A stretch of 64,000 nucleotides of DNA. It comes from Photobacterium lipolyticum (GTDB lineage Bacteria > Pseudomonadota > Gammaproteobacteria > Enterobacterales > Vibrionaceae). Position numbers and translations under genes: made by a program. The notes beneath the pieces were generated by a model, which saw nothing but the letters and a program-made list of their open reading frames with translations, was not told where the DNA came from and did not search any database. Shown piece after piece: positions 18,733 to 28,070 of this stretch; positions within the stretch are counted from its first letter, which is position 1, and each line of letters starts with the position of its first letter. The DNA lies in contig NZ_PYMC01000003.1 of assembly GCF_003026475.1 (NCBI RefSeq), positions 310,001 to 374,000 on the forward strand. The letters are read 5' to 3'.

Positions 18733-19713
18733 ATGACAACAGCTTATCAATCCATTGATGTTCCTTTTGAATTTCGTCACACCTGCTGGTTTTGTGGCGA
18801 GCCGTACTATGAATCCTATCCTTTCATGGCTTCCCCTAACTATGAGCAGCAACGATCACCGATTTTGATCCCTAGCTGTCAGGAGTGTTTTACGTTATGT
18901 AAATCCATCAAGGTCAGTGGCTTGGATTTATTACGCGATAAAGTGAAAGAAAAGCTTCACAACCGTTATGAGAAACACTTGCAAATAGGTGTGAACTGGA
19001 CGAAAGAAGAGCTGAAAGATTCAGAACTGGAAGGCAGAGCATTTGAAGGTTTTCGCGACAGTGCCTGGATGATGTTTGAAATCGCAAAAGGCCGGGTGAA
19101 TTACCCTGGCTGGCCCGTGAGTATTGACGGTGTTCCTGTTATGGGTATTAACAATGCCTTTCAGCTTGAGTTTAACGGCATCATCTATACCGGTTTGGTA
19201 CAGGCGGTTGAGCAACTTGCCAAGGCATACAATATACCTCAGCCTTATCTGGAAGAAGTGGTTGAGCTCGTTGGCCGCGACAAATTAGCTTATGCAATTC
19301 GTTTTTGTAAAACGACTTATGGTTATTCAGCTGCTGAACGCGAAACCAGTATCGCGAGCCTGAAAGCGCTATTGGCAGAGCAAGCAGCAGCAGAGCAGGA
19401 GCTAACAGCACAAAATCAACCTGATCAGTTTATTGAGATAGCGTTGTCTGAGATTAATGGGTTGATGTTGTATCGCACGATGGTCTCACCGCATGCGATT
19501 CAATGGGCATTGCAGCGGGGTATTACAACGCTAAGCGAATTGGCTCAACAGGAGGATGCTTTCTTTGAACATTTTATGCGAGATTCTGAATTAACAGCCT
19601 TTACCTATTTTAACGGCTTGCAAATTTATTTTGAAAAACGCGAAGTCGATCCCGAGTGGGCTGAACAGAGCGATCCCAACCGGGCTTTGTTTGCACGTAT
19701 TGAAGCGCGCTGA
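18733..19713 (+). CDS. Conserved hypothetical protein with N-terminal CxxC pairs
   Basis: The 326-residue protein carries two Cys pairs near the start, CWFC (about 18-21) and CQEC (about 50-53), plus a further Cys, which look like a treble-clef or HNH-type zinc site, though I see no clear HNH catalytic His pair. The rest is helical and soluble, with an Ala/Glu-rich segment near residue 215. I do not recognise a named family. A terminator follows directly. Confidence 0.6.
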   Translation: MTTAYQSIDVPFEFRHTCWFCGEPYYESYPFMASPNYEQQRSPILIPSCQECFTLCKSIKVSGLDLLRDKVKEKLHNRYEKHLQIGVNWTKEELKDSELEGRAFEGFRDSAWMMFEIAKGRVNYPGWPVSIDGVPVMGINNAFQLEFNGIIYTGLVQAVEQLAKAYNIPQPYLEEVVELVGRDKLAYAIRFCKTTYGYSAAERETSIASLKALLAEQAAAEQELTAQNQPDQFIEIALSEINGLMLYRTMVSPHAIQWALQRGITTLSELAQQEDAFFEHFMRDSELTAFTYFNGLQIYFEKREVDPEWAEQSDPNRALFARIEAR

Positions 19714-19730
19714 TTTTTTTCAAGATCAAT

Positions 19731-19754
19731 AAGCCCGGCCACACTGCCGGGCTT
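19731..19754. terminator. Hairpin between convergent genes
   Basis: AAGCCCGGC-CACACT-GCCGGGCTT, a nine-pair stem. It lies between the hypothetical gene and brnQ; T-runs are short on both sides, so termination on either strand is plausible but weak. Confidence 0.7.
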
Positions 19755-19851
19755 AAATTAAGCGGTTTTATTGATTATGGCGACAACGAATTACGGCAAG
19801 GGATAGTTCCCCTGTCAGTGGTATGACAAGGGAAATACATATTGTTCTATA

Positions 19852-21150
19852 TTAAGCCGTGCAGGTTCTTCTGCGGTTGACCATCGATATTGTATAGTTA
19901 CCCGCAATAATCAGCGAGCATGGTAACAACCAGCTAGCGTGGGCGGTATATAGCGGTAATACCTCAGCAATATTCTGGTCCAGACTTTTTGGCATGTAGC
20001 CGAGAATGTTTAGTGCGTCCAGGCTACCGAAAACCAGGGTGCTGACCAGCACAGTCAGATGGGTGTGTTTTATCGAGCACCCCGCAGAATTGGCATAAGA
20101 TACCATCACCAGTGAAATCGCAATCGGACAAAGGATTAAGATGGCCGGTAAGCTAACACTAATAATTTGATCAAGGCCGAAATTGGCAATGAAAGCCGTC
20201 AGCATCACAACAATAACGGAGGTCAGGGTAAACGGTGCGTTGAAGGATTGCTGATAATATTCGGCACTGGCATTTGTCAGGCCAACTGTTGTCGTCAGAC
20301 ATGCCATGGTGATGATAGCGGCCAGCAGCAGTTGGCCGTATTCACCGAAAATCCCCGCGACATACAGGGTCAGTATTTCCCCGCCATTGGCTGCACTGGC
20401 CGCGACAGTAGCTGACGTTGCGCCGACGTATCCCATTGCCAGATAACATGCCCCCATCAATACAGTATAAATGCCGGCCACATACAGTGAGGTTTTTGCT
20501 ACAGCTTTCGGTTCTGTAACGCCTTTCGCGTTGATTGCCTTAATGATCACCCAGCCAAAGCCTACAGCGGCGATGCCATCCATTGTCATATAGCCCTGAA
20601 TTAACCCATTTGTGAGGGCACTTTGCTGGTAAGTGGCAGATGGTAGTAGCGGTTCACCTAAAGGTGCCAGTAATGCTGCGACAGATAGCGCAAGTAGCAT
20701 CAGGATCAGTGCTGGTGTCATCAGCTTGCCGATATAGTCGACCAGTTTTCCGGGGGATAAGGCAAGCACAAGCGTAAGCCCTGAAAAGATGACAGAAAAA
20801 AGTAGCAGGTGATCTTCTGTGACAAAAGGTTTGAGCCCCATCTCATAGGCAACCGTGACTGCTCGCGGCATACCAAATGCCGGACCAATTGCGGTAAACA
20901 GCAGTACCCAGAAGGTACGCCCCAGCCAGGAAGGCAGTGCCCGGGTCAGATTTTGGGTACAGCTAATACGGCCTAAAACAATAAGAGTGAAAGCGGGTAA
21001 ACCGACTGCCGTGATCAGGAAACCTGCCATAGCCGGTAATAAATTGGTACCGGCTTCAAGCCCCATGGATGGCGGAAAGATCAGGTTACCAGCACCAAGG
21101 AAAAGTGCAAACGTCATTAAGCCGATGGCGAGTAAATCTTGTTTTTTCAA
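19852..21150 (-). CDS. brnQ: Branched-chain amino acid transporter BrnQ (LIVCS family)
   Basis: The 432-residue membrane protein has about twelve helices and the LIVCS signature start DLLAIGLMTFALFLGAGNLIFPP, with ITMACLTTTVGLTNASAEYY later. It imports leucine, isoleucine and valine with Na+ or H+. Upstream on the same strand are a short Ile-rich leader frame (21263-21373) with a terminator-like hairpin and, further on, a fragment of a second brnQ. Regulation by attenuation is inferred from that leader. Confidence 0.93.
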   Translation of the reverse strand: MKKQDLLAIGLMTFALFLGAGNLIFPPSMGLEAGTNLLPAMAGFLITAVGLPAFTLIVLGRISCTQNLTRALPSWLGRTFWVLLFTAIGPAFGMPRAVTVAYEMGLKPFVTEDHLLLFSVIFSGLTLVLALSPGKLVDYIGKLMTPALILMLLALSVAALLAPLGEPLLPSATYQQSALTNGLIQGYMTMDGIAAVGFGWVIIKAINAKGVTEPKAVAKTSLYVAGIYTVLMGACYLAMGYVGATSATVAASAANGGEILTLYVAGIFGEYGQLLLAAIITMACLTTTVGLTNASAEYYQQSFNAPFTLTSVIVVMLTAFIANFGLDQIISVSLPAILILCPIAISLVMVSYANSAGCSIKHTHLTVLVSTLVFGSLDALNILGYMPKSLDQNIAEVLPLYTAHASWLLPCSLIIAGNYTISMVNRRRTCTA

Positions 21151-21229
21151 TTGACTGTCCTGTTATTTTGTTGGGACCGTCAGGCTTGGCTGGGAAAGAG
21201 AAGAGGATATGGATGGCGCTTGTATTCTT

Positions 21230-21248
21230 CCGTCAGCCAGGCTGACGG
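21230..21248 (-). promoter_or_regulatory. Perfect inverted repeat between leader and brnQ
   Basis: CCGTCAGCC-A-GGCTGACGG lies just after the T-tract of the candidate terminator. A related segment nearer brnQ (about 21178-21193, minus strand CAGCCAAGCCTGACGG) could pair with its first arm instead, giving alternative structures. It is not followed by a T-run, so it is not itself a terminator. Confidence 0.5.
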
Positions 21249-21290
21249 AAAAAAACGCCAGCCTAGCGAATAATCACTAGAATAATGGCG
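21249..21290 (-). terminator. Candidate attenuator terminator in the brnQ leader
   Basis: On the minus strand CGCCA (21290-21286) pairs with TGGCG (21260-21256), with an inner CTAG/CTAG pairing (21280-21277 and 21266-21263), followed by seven T (21255-21249). The 5' arm is made of the isoleucine codon run of the leader peptide, so a ribosome stalled there would prevent the stem. The pairing was found by eye and its stability is uncomputed. Confidence 0.5.
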
Positions 21291-21373
21291 ATAATAATAG
21301 ACTGAGTTGCGCGAGCAGCTAACACCGACCGGCGTTGTAACTTGGCAGTTTGTTTAGCTGAATCAAAAAACAT
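21263..21373 (-). CDS. Candidate Ile-rich leader peptide of brnQ
   Basis: This 36-codon frame begins ATG at 21373 and encodes a peptide starting MFFDSAKQTAK and ending SIIIAIILVIIR before TAG. Seven isoleucines with one Leu and one Val lie within the last eleven residues, as in ilv-type attenuation leaders. It precedes brnQ by 112 bases on the same strand, and the terminator-like hairpin overlaps its Ile codons. Function is inferred from composition and position; I know of no described brnQ leader of this kind. Confidence 0.5.
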   Translation of the reverse strand: MFFDSAKQTAKLQRRSVLAARATQSIIIAIILVIIR

Positions 21374-21545
21374 ATAAAAACCTGATATTCATTCTCGGCA
21401 ACGCATTTACCTTATAAGCATTAGTTTGAGATGTAAAGTCAAATTTATTGATTATCTCTATTATTTCAATGGGTAATATTTACTCTTATATTATGAGCTA
21501 GATTATATGCTGAGCTGCAATAATTCATTGGTTATAAATTCTGAT

Positions 21546-21798
21546 TTATCTGGAAGGAACAGCCCCAGCACAGCTGATTCTGTGCACGAACGCATTGATG
21601 CTGCCGAAGATACACGCGGTGATCACGACGGCACTCTGGCTGCCTGGTTGTCGGCGGTGACCGGAGAACAGCGGGCTGGTTAATTTTACGTTGTAGGTTT
21701 TACGGTAGTATTCAGCATTGGCATTGGTTAATCCTACGGTTGTGGTCAGGCAGGCCATGAGTGTGATGCTGGCGAGCAGCCATAATAGGATACAGAGT
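21546..21798 (-). pseudogene. Remnant of a second brnQ gene
   Basis: The translated minus strand reads ILLWLLASITLMACLTTTVGLTNANAEYY, which aligns with the ITMACLTTTVGLTNASAEYY part of the intact BrnQ. After about 45 more residues the similarity resumes at VITACIFGSINAF (intact: VLVSTLVFGSLDAL), so an internal piece is missing, and both ends of the gene are gone. It is the residue of a diverged tandem brnQ copy. Confidence 0.75.
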
Positions 21799-21907
21799 GG
21801 TTGTAAAGCCTAAATTCATACACAACCTTACGTTGCTCTGACATTACACGCGCTGCTTTGAGTTTTAATATCGTAATAAATAAAAAAATAGCACGGGAAT
21901 TTTGGGT

Positions 21908-22261
21908 ATGCAGTACACAGAACAAGATAGAAAGGTCTTACATGACACATGGATGAGCTATAAGGCCAAGATGAGAGTGACCCAAATCGAAATGGCGAAA
22001 CGGTTAGGGATCAGTCAGCTTATCTTTTCCGATATATTACGAGGTAAGTTGTCTCTTGAGCATCGGTTTGTAAGTCAGTTCTGTAACTTTATGGCTGTTG
22101 ACCCGGTACTGACCTTACCATCGTTGCGAAATCAAATGGGTACGGCGATGCCTAATTCAGTAACCGTAACAAATACCTATATTCTTGATGGTGACATCAA
22201 AAATGTGCGTTACGACGGTAACCAATTAGTGGTCGAGTACGAACATAGTGTTAATGTGTAA
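21908..22261 (+). CDS. Cro/CI-type helix-turn-helix regulator
   Basis: The 117-residue protein has a helix-turn-helix at about residues 18-60 (VTQIEMAKRLGISQLIFSDILRGK) of the XRE class, followed by a C-terminal domain rich in beta residues (SVTVTNTYILDGDIKNVRYDGNQLVVEYE). The start at ATG 21908 skips two in-frame codons after a TTG. It lies alone, so its target is unknown. Confidence 0.75.
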   Translation: MQYTEQDRKVLHDTWMSYKAKMRVTQIEMAKRLGISQLIFSDILRGKLSLEHRFVSQFCNFMAVDPVLTLPSLRNQMGTAMPNSVTVTNTYILDGDIKNVRYDGNQLVVEYEHSVNV

Positions 22262-22291
22262 TTGTTACCTCATCCTAAAATTACAGTTATA

Positions 22292-22318
22292 AAAAAGCCC
22301 TCATACTGAGGGCTTTTT
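22292..22318. terminator. Bidirectional terminator
   Basis: AAAAAGCCCTCA-TAC-TGAGGGCTTTTT, a twelve-pair stem with T-runs on both strands. It separates the regulator gene from the convergent pgpB and overlaps the last codons of pgpB. Confidence 0.9.
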
Positions 22319-23077
22319 AAATGCTGTGAAAAGTGTTTTTATGAGGTTTCCCCCCTTATCTTTCTTGCCATTCAATTCACACTCCGGAATTAAACAATAT
22401 AAGATCCCGGCGCAAGCAATAGATACCAACAGGTCTGATGGCCAGTGCATGCCTAGCCAGATCCGACTGGTGCCTACACCGGTTGCCCATAATAAGATAA
22501 TAAATGCGGGTATTAGCTGTTTTCGGCGTAAGAAAAATCCGCCCCAGAAGACAACACAAACGGCCGCGAAAATAGTGTGTCCTGACGGCATTGAATAGTT
22601 TGTTTCGCCTTGCCAGTGCCGAGTACGCCAATGGCTGACATTGTCGGTGGCTTGTTCGACAACCGCTTCTTTATTTGTGCCATCCAACTGATAAAAGCTC
22701 TGTACGGAATCGACCAGTCCAAGGCTTTGCAGTTCATAACTGTATGGGCGGGGAATTTCGGTAATGTGCTTTAATCCGGTTTTAGCGACAAAGCTTAGTG
22801 TTAACAAAATGCCAAATTGAAGCCATAAACGGATCAGTTTTCTTTTGGGGTATTTCAGGAACAGAGGGATCAGGCAAAGCAGCCCTGTGGTGATCAGAAA
22901 GTATGGGTTTCCTGCAGAATCGGTGAGCAGGGTAAAGAGCAAGCCTGTCAGATCATTAACCTCTGTTGTAAAAGCAGGTTGAGGAAGAAAGACAAGTACA
23001 CTGGTCATTAATACCGCAAACAGGGACAGGGCGATGATCCCTGGTATTTTTTTAGAAATAAATGAAGAAGTTAACAT
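22301..23077 (-). CDS. pgpB: Phosphatidylglycerophosphatase B / PAP2-family membrane phosphatase
   Basis: The 258-residue protein has about six membrane helices and the three PAP2 motifs: KTGLKHITEIPRP (KxxxxxxRP), SMPSGHT (PSGH), and SRIWLGMHWPSD (SRxxxxxHxxxD). PgpB dephosphorylates phosphatidylglycerol phosphate and undecaprenyl pyrophosphate at the outer face of the inner membrane. Length and motif spacing agree with E. coli PgpB. Confidence 0.87.
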   Translation of the reverse strand: MLTSSFISKKIPGIIALSLFAVLMTSVLVFLPQPAFTTEVNDLTGLLFTLLTDSAGNPYFLITTGLLCLIPLFLKYPKRKLIRLWLQFGILLTLSFVAKTGLKHITEIPRPYSYELQSLGLVDSVQSFYQLDGTNKEAVVEQATDNVSHWRTRHWQGETNYSMPSGHTIFAAVCVVFWGGFFLRRKQLIPAFIILLWATGVGTSRIWLGMHWPSDLLVSIACAGILYCLIPECELNGKKDKGGNLIKTLFTAFKKPSV

Positions 23078-23323
23078 TTTTTGCTTTTGTTATTAAACGA
23101 GTTTGAATTTTATCAGATGCTCCCTCCTGTAACGTAAAAAAATTGTCATTTTTTGTCATTTAGTATCAGACAGGCACTCCTTACCGTCAAAATATTAGCC
23201 TGTTCGAACGATCAAATCGCAGAACGTATTTTTTCGCCTGTAAGTATAGGATCAACATATTTACTTTCTTTATTTTCGTACAATATCAGCGACTAAATTG
23301 GCATCTATGGAAGACGTAAAAGT

Positions 23324-24217
23324 ATGAATCAGTACCGATATCATGTGATGCAGCATGACGGCATGGGTGTAGAGCTTGTTGATACATATAAAATGTGGGC
23401 AGAGGCGGTTTTATCGGCGGTATCATTGACTGTCGAAGCGTCAAGTTCCGGGTCTTCCCGTCGAATCGCCAGAGATAAGCGGTATATCATTGATACCGAG
23501 GCTAAAGAAGGTGATGAAGATGTGTTTATTATCGATGAAACGAAAAAAGTTTTCAGTACTGGCCATCGTCGCAGAGCCTACTTAGATCGTTTGTCCCTGC
23601 TGCCAATCGCTACATTGGCAATGAGCCAGCTCGCTGAATGCATTGCGTCTCTTAATACGATTACAGTATTATCATCTCTGTTGAAGAGTACATCGGCACT
23701 GAAAGAGTTAATGCATGGGAATGAAGAACTGCCGTCTTCTGATGATTTGTCAGCATTACCTTCACCTCTTACGCGATATTTAGATCCTGATAGTGACGTA
23801 TGTCTGGTGGTTTATCACCGTGAACATGTGATCGCTATGGCAAGTTTTAGTCGCTATATCGAAGATCATCGCTTTGCTTTATCTTGCGATGAATTGTGCT
23901 ACGAGCTCTCACTACATACGGTATTTGTACATTCGCAATACCGGGGACTCGGAATAGCAAGTTCTTTGACTGACACAATCATCAATATTGTCCGCAAAGA
24001 CATGAAACACCTGCATCAGGCATTGAGTGAAGGGGGGATTCAGTTGAGCCCATGGTTTTCTGCGGTTGCGCTTACACCTGGTGGTGAAGTGATCTGCGAT
24101 AAAATTAGTGAAGCGTTTGTTGAAGTGAATGAAGATATTGTCGGTGAACTTGCGGATGAGGGGGTGCATATAGATTATCAAGAACCCGTTATCTGTGTGG
24201 AAAGTGTTGCCAATTGA
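23324..24217 (+). CDS. GNAT-fold acetyltransferase-like protein
   Basis: The 297-residue protein has a C-terminal GNAT core: a beta-strand segment LSLHTVFVHS followed by QYRGLGIASSL (about residues 205-215), the acetyl-CoA pyrophosphate loop Q-x-x-G-x-[G/A]. The N-terminal 150 residues are unlike named families. The substrate is unknown. It is followed by its own terminator. Confidence 0.65.
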   Translation: MNQYRYHVMQHDGMGVELVDTYKMWAEAVLSAVSLTVEASSSGSSRRIARDKRYIIDTEAKEGDEDVFIIDETKKVFSTGHRRRAYLDRLSLLPIATLAMSQLAECIASLNTITVLSSLLKSTSALKELMHGNEELPSSDDLSALPSPLTRYLDPDSDVCLVVYHREHVIAMASFSRYIEDHRFALSCDELCYELSLHTVFVHSQYRGLGIASSLTDTIINIVRKDMKHLHQALSEGGIQLSPWFSAVALTPGGEVICDKISEAFVEVNEDIVGELADEGVHIDYQEPVICVESVAN

Positions 24218-24253
24218 TGGTTTTTGTTCCAGAGGATATTCACCGGAAGAGAA

Positions 24254-24279
24254 AAAAGCCTGTTAAAAAACAGGCTTTT
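24254..24279. terminator. Bidirectional terminator
   Basis: AAAAGCCTGTT-AAAA-AACAGGCTTTT, an eleven-pair stem between the GNAT gene and the convergent DUF3581 gene. Confidence 0.88.
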
Positions 24280-24286
24280 AAATTCA

Positions 24287-25003
24287 TTAGGCGGCAATGC
24301 CTGAAAAGAGGTCTTTCCGCTCATTGAAGCGGTTTACCAGATCGTCAATGTCATTCTGGCAATACGGCTTAAGTCCGCTCATTACCATACGCTTACGGCC
24401 CGTGCCTACAACTTCGCCATTCTCCTTAAAGCAGAATTTTAGTGTCACGCTCCCACGTTTGCCATCAACATCAATTTCAGAATCGGTCAGTTCAACAGTC
24501 GGCGCAGTGAGATCTAAACGGGTAAAATCCAGTTCCATGCTTTCGTAGATCACAAGAGGACGGGTTGGATTGATCATCATTTGTTTCGATTCCATTAGAG
24601 GAACCATGATGTGGGGGAAGTTCATTCCCGAAAACTGCACATAACTTTTAGTCACTTGTGCAATTAAATCTTGATTCATAGTGGTATCACCTTCGCGGGT
24701 GATATGCAGGTACTCTTTACCTTTAGCATCCACCAACGACAGTTCTGTATCAGATTTGGTATCGAGACTTACTGCAATGCCGTCATTAATCATACCGGCG
24801 AAGTCAAAACGCATTTTGTGGCTCAGGCCTGCTTTTGAAAGCACAACAGAAAACAGCAGATCACCCGGTACACAAAAACGTTTATTGTCTTCATCATGAA
24901 TTGGATTGAAATCCCCCGCGATCTTTTTAGCGAAGTGGCTTGCTTGTTCACGAGTAAAAGAATACTCACTGTTCTGTTCTGAATAATACGAATCTAAAAA
25001 CAT
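24287..25003 (-). CDS. DUF3581 family protein
   Basis: The 238-residue protein matches the DUF3581 group of gammaproteobacterial proteins. It contains AKKIAGDFNPIHDEDNKRFCVPGDLLFSVVL, which resembles the catalytic-helix region of hot-dog-fold MaoC dehydratases/thioesterases (D-x-N-P-x-H), so a fatty-acyl-related enzyme activity is possible. No neighbouring lipid gene supports a particular reaction. Confidence 0.75.
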   Translation of the reverse strand: MFLDSYYSEQNSEYSFTREQASHFAKKIAGDFNPIHDEDNKRFCVPGDLLFSVVLSKAGLSHKMRFDFAGMINDGIAVSLDTKSDTELSLVDAKGKEYLHITREGDTTMNQDLIAQVTKSYVQFSGMNFPHIMVPLMESKQMMINPTRPLVIYESMELDFTRLDLTAPTVELTDSEIDVDGKRGSVTLKFCFKENGEVVGTGRKRMVMSGLKPYCQNDIDDLVNRFNERKDLFSGIAA

Positions 25004-25681
25004 GCTTAATTTATGAATACCTTAATCATTACACTGCGATCTATTGTACATGAGAAGAAGCATCAAATGGTCTAGCCAGATGAATTTCGTTCCTTGGAGG
25101 GTAATTATGATAGGAAAATGAATAAACAGACCAATTTGTTGGCAAAATATTTTAAGCGGGCAGCAAAGTAATCGGATGGATTTTGGCTCTATGGCCCTAA
25201 TGTCAGGATTTTCGCGCAGTAAAATCGTGTCATGGTGATAGAAAACAGCATCAATTGAGGTGCAATGTGACATGTTTTATCCTTCTTTAGGCTGAACTGT
25301 GCTGAAATGAGTCATATTTGTTATAGATGGTGTTTCATTGCTATCATGAATCAATGTTCGAAAATGTGACTTTTTTAAGTGCAACAAACCGAATAGTTAT
25401 GTATGATGCGCCCCGCAAACATAATAAAAACAAAGTAATATCGAATTCTAGGCTAGGGTTGCTTTATCTGAGGTTTATTAAAATAGTGCAAAAAGCGTAC
25501 GTCAAATACGACTAAACAGCACATATAACATCTTCTAACGTGTAGAAGCTCAGGAAAAATAAAGCAGCACGGAAGCTGCAAACAAAAAAGCACTCAGCAG
25601 CGATGAGTTATCATCGCTTGCTGAGCGCTAATAAAATAGTTTGCAGCGTTATACCAATCGGGACAATTATCCCGATCGGTA
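25004..25681. other. Intergenic region without supported genes
   Basis: Two frames of 60-80 codons exist here but have no ribosome binding site or recognisable similarity. The supported content is two hairpins near the right end. The rest is AT-rich with no repeat that I can identify. Confidence 0.5.
25584..25628 (-). terminator. Terminator of the tup-mob-moe operon
   Basis: On the minus strand a long stem, GCGCTCAGCA-AGCGATGA paired with TCATCGC-TGCTGAGTGC, is followed by six T. A second inverted repeat, TACCAATCGGGA/TCCCGATCGGTA at 25652-25681, touches the moeA stop codon. Confidence 0.8.
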
Positions 25682-27490
25682 TTAGATTCGACTGATCAGC
25701 GGTATTACCCGAACCGTTTCACCTATCTCCACACCTGGTTGCTCAGGTACAATCTCAATCAGGCAGTTTGCCTCACTCATTGAACGTAAAACCCCTGAAC
25801 CTTGCTGGCCCGTTGTTTTCACCGACAATCTGCCATTTGCATCCAGCTTGTAGATGCCACGGGTGTATTCTGTTCGTCCAGGGCGTGAGAGCAGGCGCTC
25901 TGCGGCGGCGGCATTAAAGACCTGCGGCTGCCAGTTTTCGATACCTTGTAGTTTACGAATGGCGGGTTCAACAAATTGCAGGAAGACAACCATCACGGCA
26001 ACAGGGTTGCCCGGGAGACCAAAGAAAGGTGTTTCCGCAATTTTCCCAAAGGCCAGCGGACGTCCCGGACGCATGTTTATACGCCAGAAGTTGATCTCGC
26101 CCAGTTTGTTCAATACGGTTTTTATATAGTCCGCATCGCCAACAGAAACCCCACCCGATGACAGTATTAAATCAGCTTGTTGGCTGGCCTGAGTGAGGGT
26201 GGCTTCAAGTGACGCTTCGCTGTCTTCGATAATGCCGAAATCAATCACTTCGCAACCAATCTGAGTTAGCATTGCATGCAGTGTGTAGCGATTGGAATCG
26301 TAAATGCAGTTATCTTTCTGGACTTCGCCGGGCTGCTGTACTTCATCACCGGTCGAGAAAATCGCGACTTTAATTGGGGTGTTGATACTGACGTTATCAA
26401 TACCCAGCGAGGCAATCATTCCTAGCTCTGGGGCTGAGATTTGCGTTCCTTTAGCAATCGCGACTTGACCGATGGCGAGATCTTCACCCGCCAGACGAAC
26501 ATTCTGTCCCGGATAAATGGCTGATTTCTGAGTGCCGAAGGTGACAGTGTCACTTCCTTCTATTGCTTGCTCGCGCATGACCACGGTATCGGCATGTTCC
26601 GGCACGGGCGCGCCAGTCATAATGCGTACAGCCTGACCTTTTTCCAGTGGTTGATCATAGCAATGACCGGCCATGACGTGTGCCACCACCTGATACGCTT
26701 TGCTTTTTTGTTCGTCTTTGCTTGGTATGTCGTCACCGCGAATAGCATAACCATCCATCGCAGAATTGGTGTGCTGCGGTACATTGACTGGCGACGAAAT
26801 GTCGTGTGCGACAATTTGTCCTAACGCCTCTTTAAGCGGAACCGATTGAGCGGATGCTGGTGGAACAATCTGACTCAGAATGCGCTGGCGTCCGTCATCG
26901 ACCGATAGCATGCCGGAGGGGGAAAGATCGCTGCAGGCTAAACCTTGTTTCTGTTTTTTCTCTTTGAATGCATTACCTTGCTTGGCAAAGCTCACGACAA
27001 AGTCGGTGATTTCATCCAGGTTGTTAATATCCATTGTTGGTAATGTGGTATCCGCTGTCACATTGGCAGCAACTGCGATGATGTTGGGATCGTCAGGGTG
27101 TAACCAGGGTTTACCGACTTCTTCCCGATGTAATTCGATTTTTGGGAAACTGAGCTTTTTAAAACCTTCAACCAAAATCAGATCCAGCTGCGTATGATCC
27201 AGCTGAGAAACCAGGTAGGGCAGGTTGGCTTCTTCATCAGGCGTTTCAGTTACCAGTGCATGACGATAGCGTGAAGAGATCAGCATCTGCCTAGCCCCGG
27301 CTTTACGTAAGCGATAGCTGTCTTTACCTTCCTGATCGATATCGAAATTATGGTGGGCGTGTTTTATGACCGCCACGCGAATATCCCGCTCGACGAGTTT
27401 AGGCAGCATTGCTTCAAGCAGAGTGGTTTTTCCTGTACCACTGAAGGCGGCAAAACCAAGCAGGGGAAGAGAGGCGTTAATTTGACTCAT
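25682..27490 (-). CDS. moeA: MobB-MoeA fusion, molybdopterin cofactor synthesis
   Basis: The protein of about 602 residues joins two enzymes. The N-terminal 180 residues are MobB-like, with the P-loop [14 protein letters not shown] and VIKHAHH. The remainder is Moe[33 protein letters not shown] and GLPGNPVAV. MoeA inserts molybdate (or tungstate) into adenylylated molybdopterin; MobB assists MGD formation. The start at 27490 overlaps the last codons of mobA by 14 bases and gives the usual MobB N-terminus, whereas the in-frame ATG at 27565 lies deep inside mobA. It is last in the operon. Confidence 0.92.
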   Translation of the reverse strand: MSQINASLPLLGFAAFSGTGKTTLLEAMLPKLVERDIRVAVIKHAHHNFDIDQEGKDSYRLRKAGARQMLISSRYRHALVTETPDEEANLPYLVSQLDHTQLDLILVEGFKKLSFPKIELHREEVGKPWLHPDDPNIIAVAANVTADTTLPTMDINNLDEITDFVVSFAKQGNAFKEKKQKQGLACSDLSPSGMLSVDDGRQRILSQIVPPASAQSVPLKEALGQIVAHDISSPVNVPQHTNSAMDGYAIRGDDIPSKDEQKSKAYQVVAHVMAGHCYDQPLEKGQAVRIMTGAPVPEHADTVVMREQAIEGSDTVTFGTQKSAIYPGQNVRLAGEDLAIGQVAIAKGTQISAPELGMIASLGIDNVSINTPIKVAIFSTGDEVQQPGEVQKDNCIYDSNRYTLHAMLTQIGCEVIDFGIIEDSEASLEATLTQASQQADLILSSGGVSVGDADYIKTVLNKLGEINFWRINMRPGRPLAFGKIAETPFFGLPGNPVAVMVVFLQFVEPAIRKLQGIENWQPQVFNAAAAERLLSRPGRTEYTRGIYKLDANGRLSVKTTGQQGSGVLRSMSEANCLIEIVPEQPGVEIGETVRVIPLISRI

Positions 27491-28070
27491 AGCTTTGTCC
27501 AAATTGTTGTAATTCTTCTGGCGTGTTGAGGTTCGCGAATGCATTCGGCTGATCGCTGAAATCAACGGTGATCATGTTGCACTGGCGATACAGCAGGATG
27601 ATTTTTCGATCACCATTGGCAAGGAAAGCTTCCAGTTTGGGTAAGATACGGCGGTTAACGAGTGTCACGACTGGCTGAATATGATCGCCATCGTGGGCAA
27701 CGGCAATATCGGTATCTTCCTGACAAGCATTGGCCATACGAGTAACTAAGTCGGAAGGGAGCCGCGGACAGTCACAGGGTACAAAGCCGATCCATTCATT
27801 ATCTTTATGGTGTAGCGCTGCATGCATGCCACCTAACGGGCCGGGATAATTCTGAATATGATCGCCGAACACCGAACCATAAGCTTGGTAACGGTCGCAG
27901 TTGCGGTTGGCATTGATGGCGATCGATGATGTCTGCGTTTTTAACGCTTCGATCACATGTTCGATCATGGCTTTGCCGGCAAGTTCAACGAGCCCTTTAT
28001 CATTGCCCCCCATACGGCTGGCTTGTCCGCCAGCTAAAATGACCCAACTTGTTTGTTCAGCCGTAGGCAT
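27477..28070 (-). CDS. mobA: Molybdenum cofactor guanylyltransferase MobA
   Basis: The protein of about 197 residues has the nucleotidyltransferase start [19 protein letters not shown] and a later PGPLGGM, CDCP and [18 protein letters not shown], all typical of MobA, which transfers GMP to molybdopterin to form MGD. An in-frame ATG at 28088 would add six residues; I prefer 28070 because it matches family length and has GAGG upstream. The gene overlaps tupC upstream by 14 bases and mobB:moeA downstream, so translation is coupled. Confidence 0.9.
   Translation of the reverse strand: MPTAEQTSWVILAGGQASRMGGNDKGLVELAGKAMIEHVIEALKTQTSSIAINANRNCDRYQAYGSVFGDHIQNYPGPLGGMHAALHHKDNEWIGFVPCDCPRLPSDLVTRMANACQEDTDIAVAHDGDHIQPVVTLVNRRILPKLEAFLANGDRKIILLYRQCNMITVDFSDQPNAFANLNTPEELQQFGQSYESN

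Noticed and set aside
25022-25515. Two short frames in the gap before the mob/moe terminator
   Set aside because: No ribosome binding site, biased composition or recognisable sequence; they look random.
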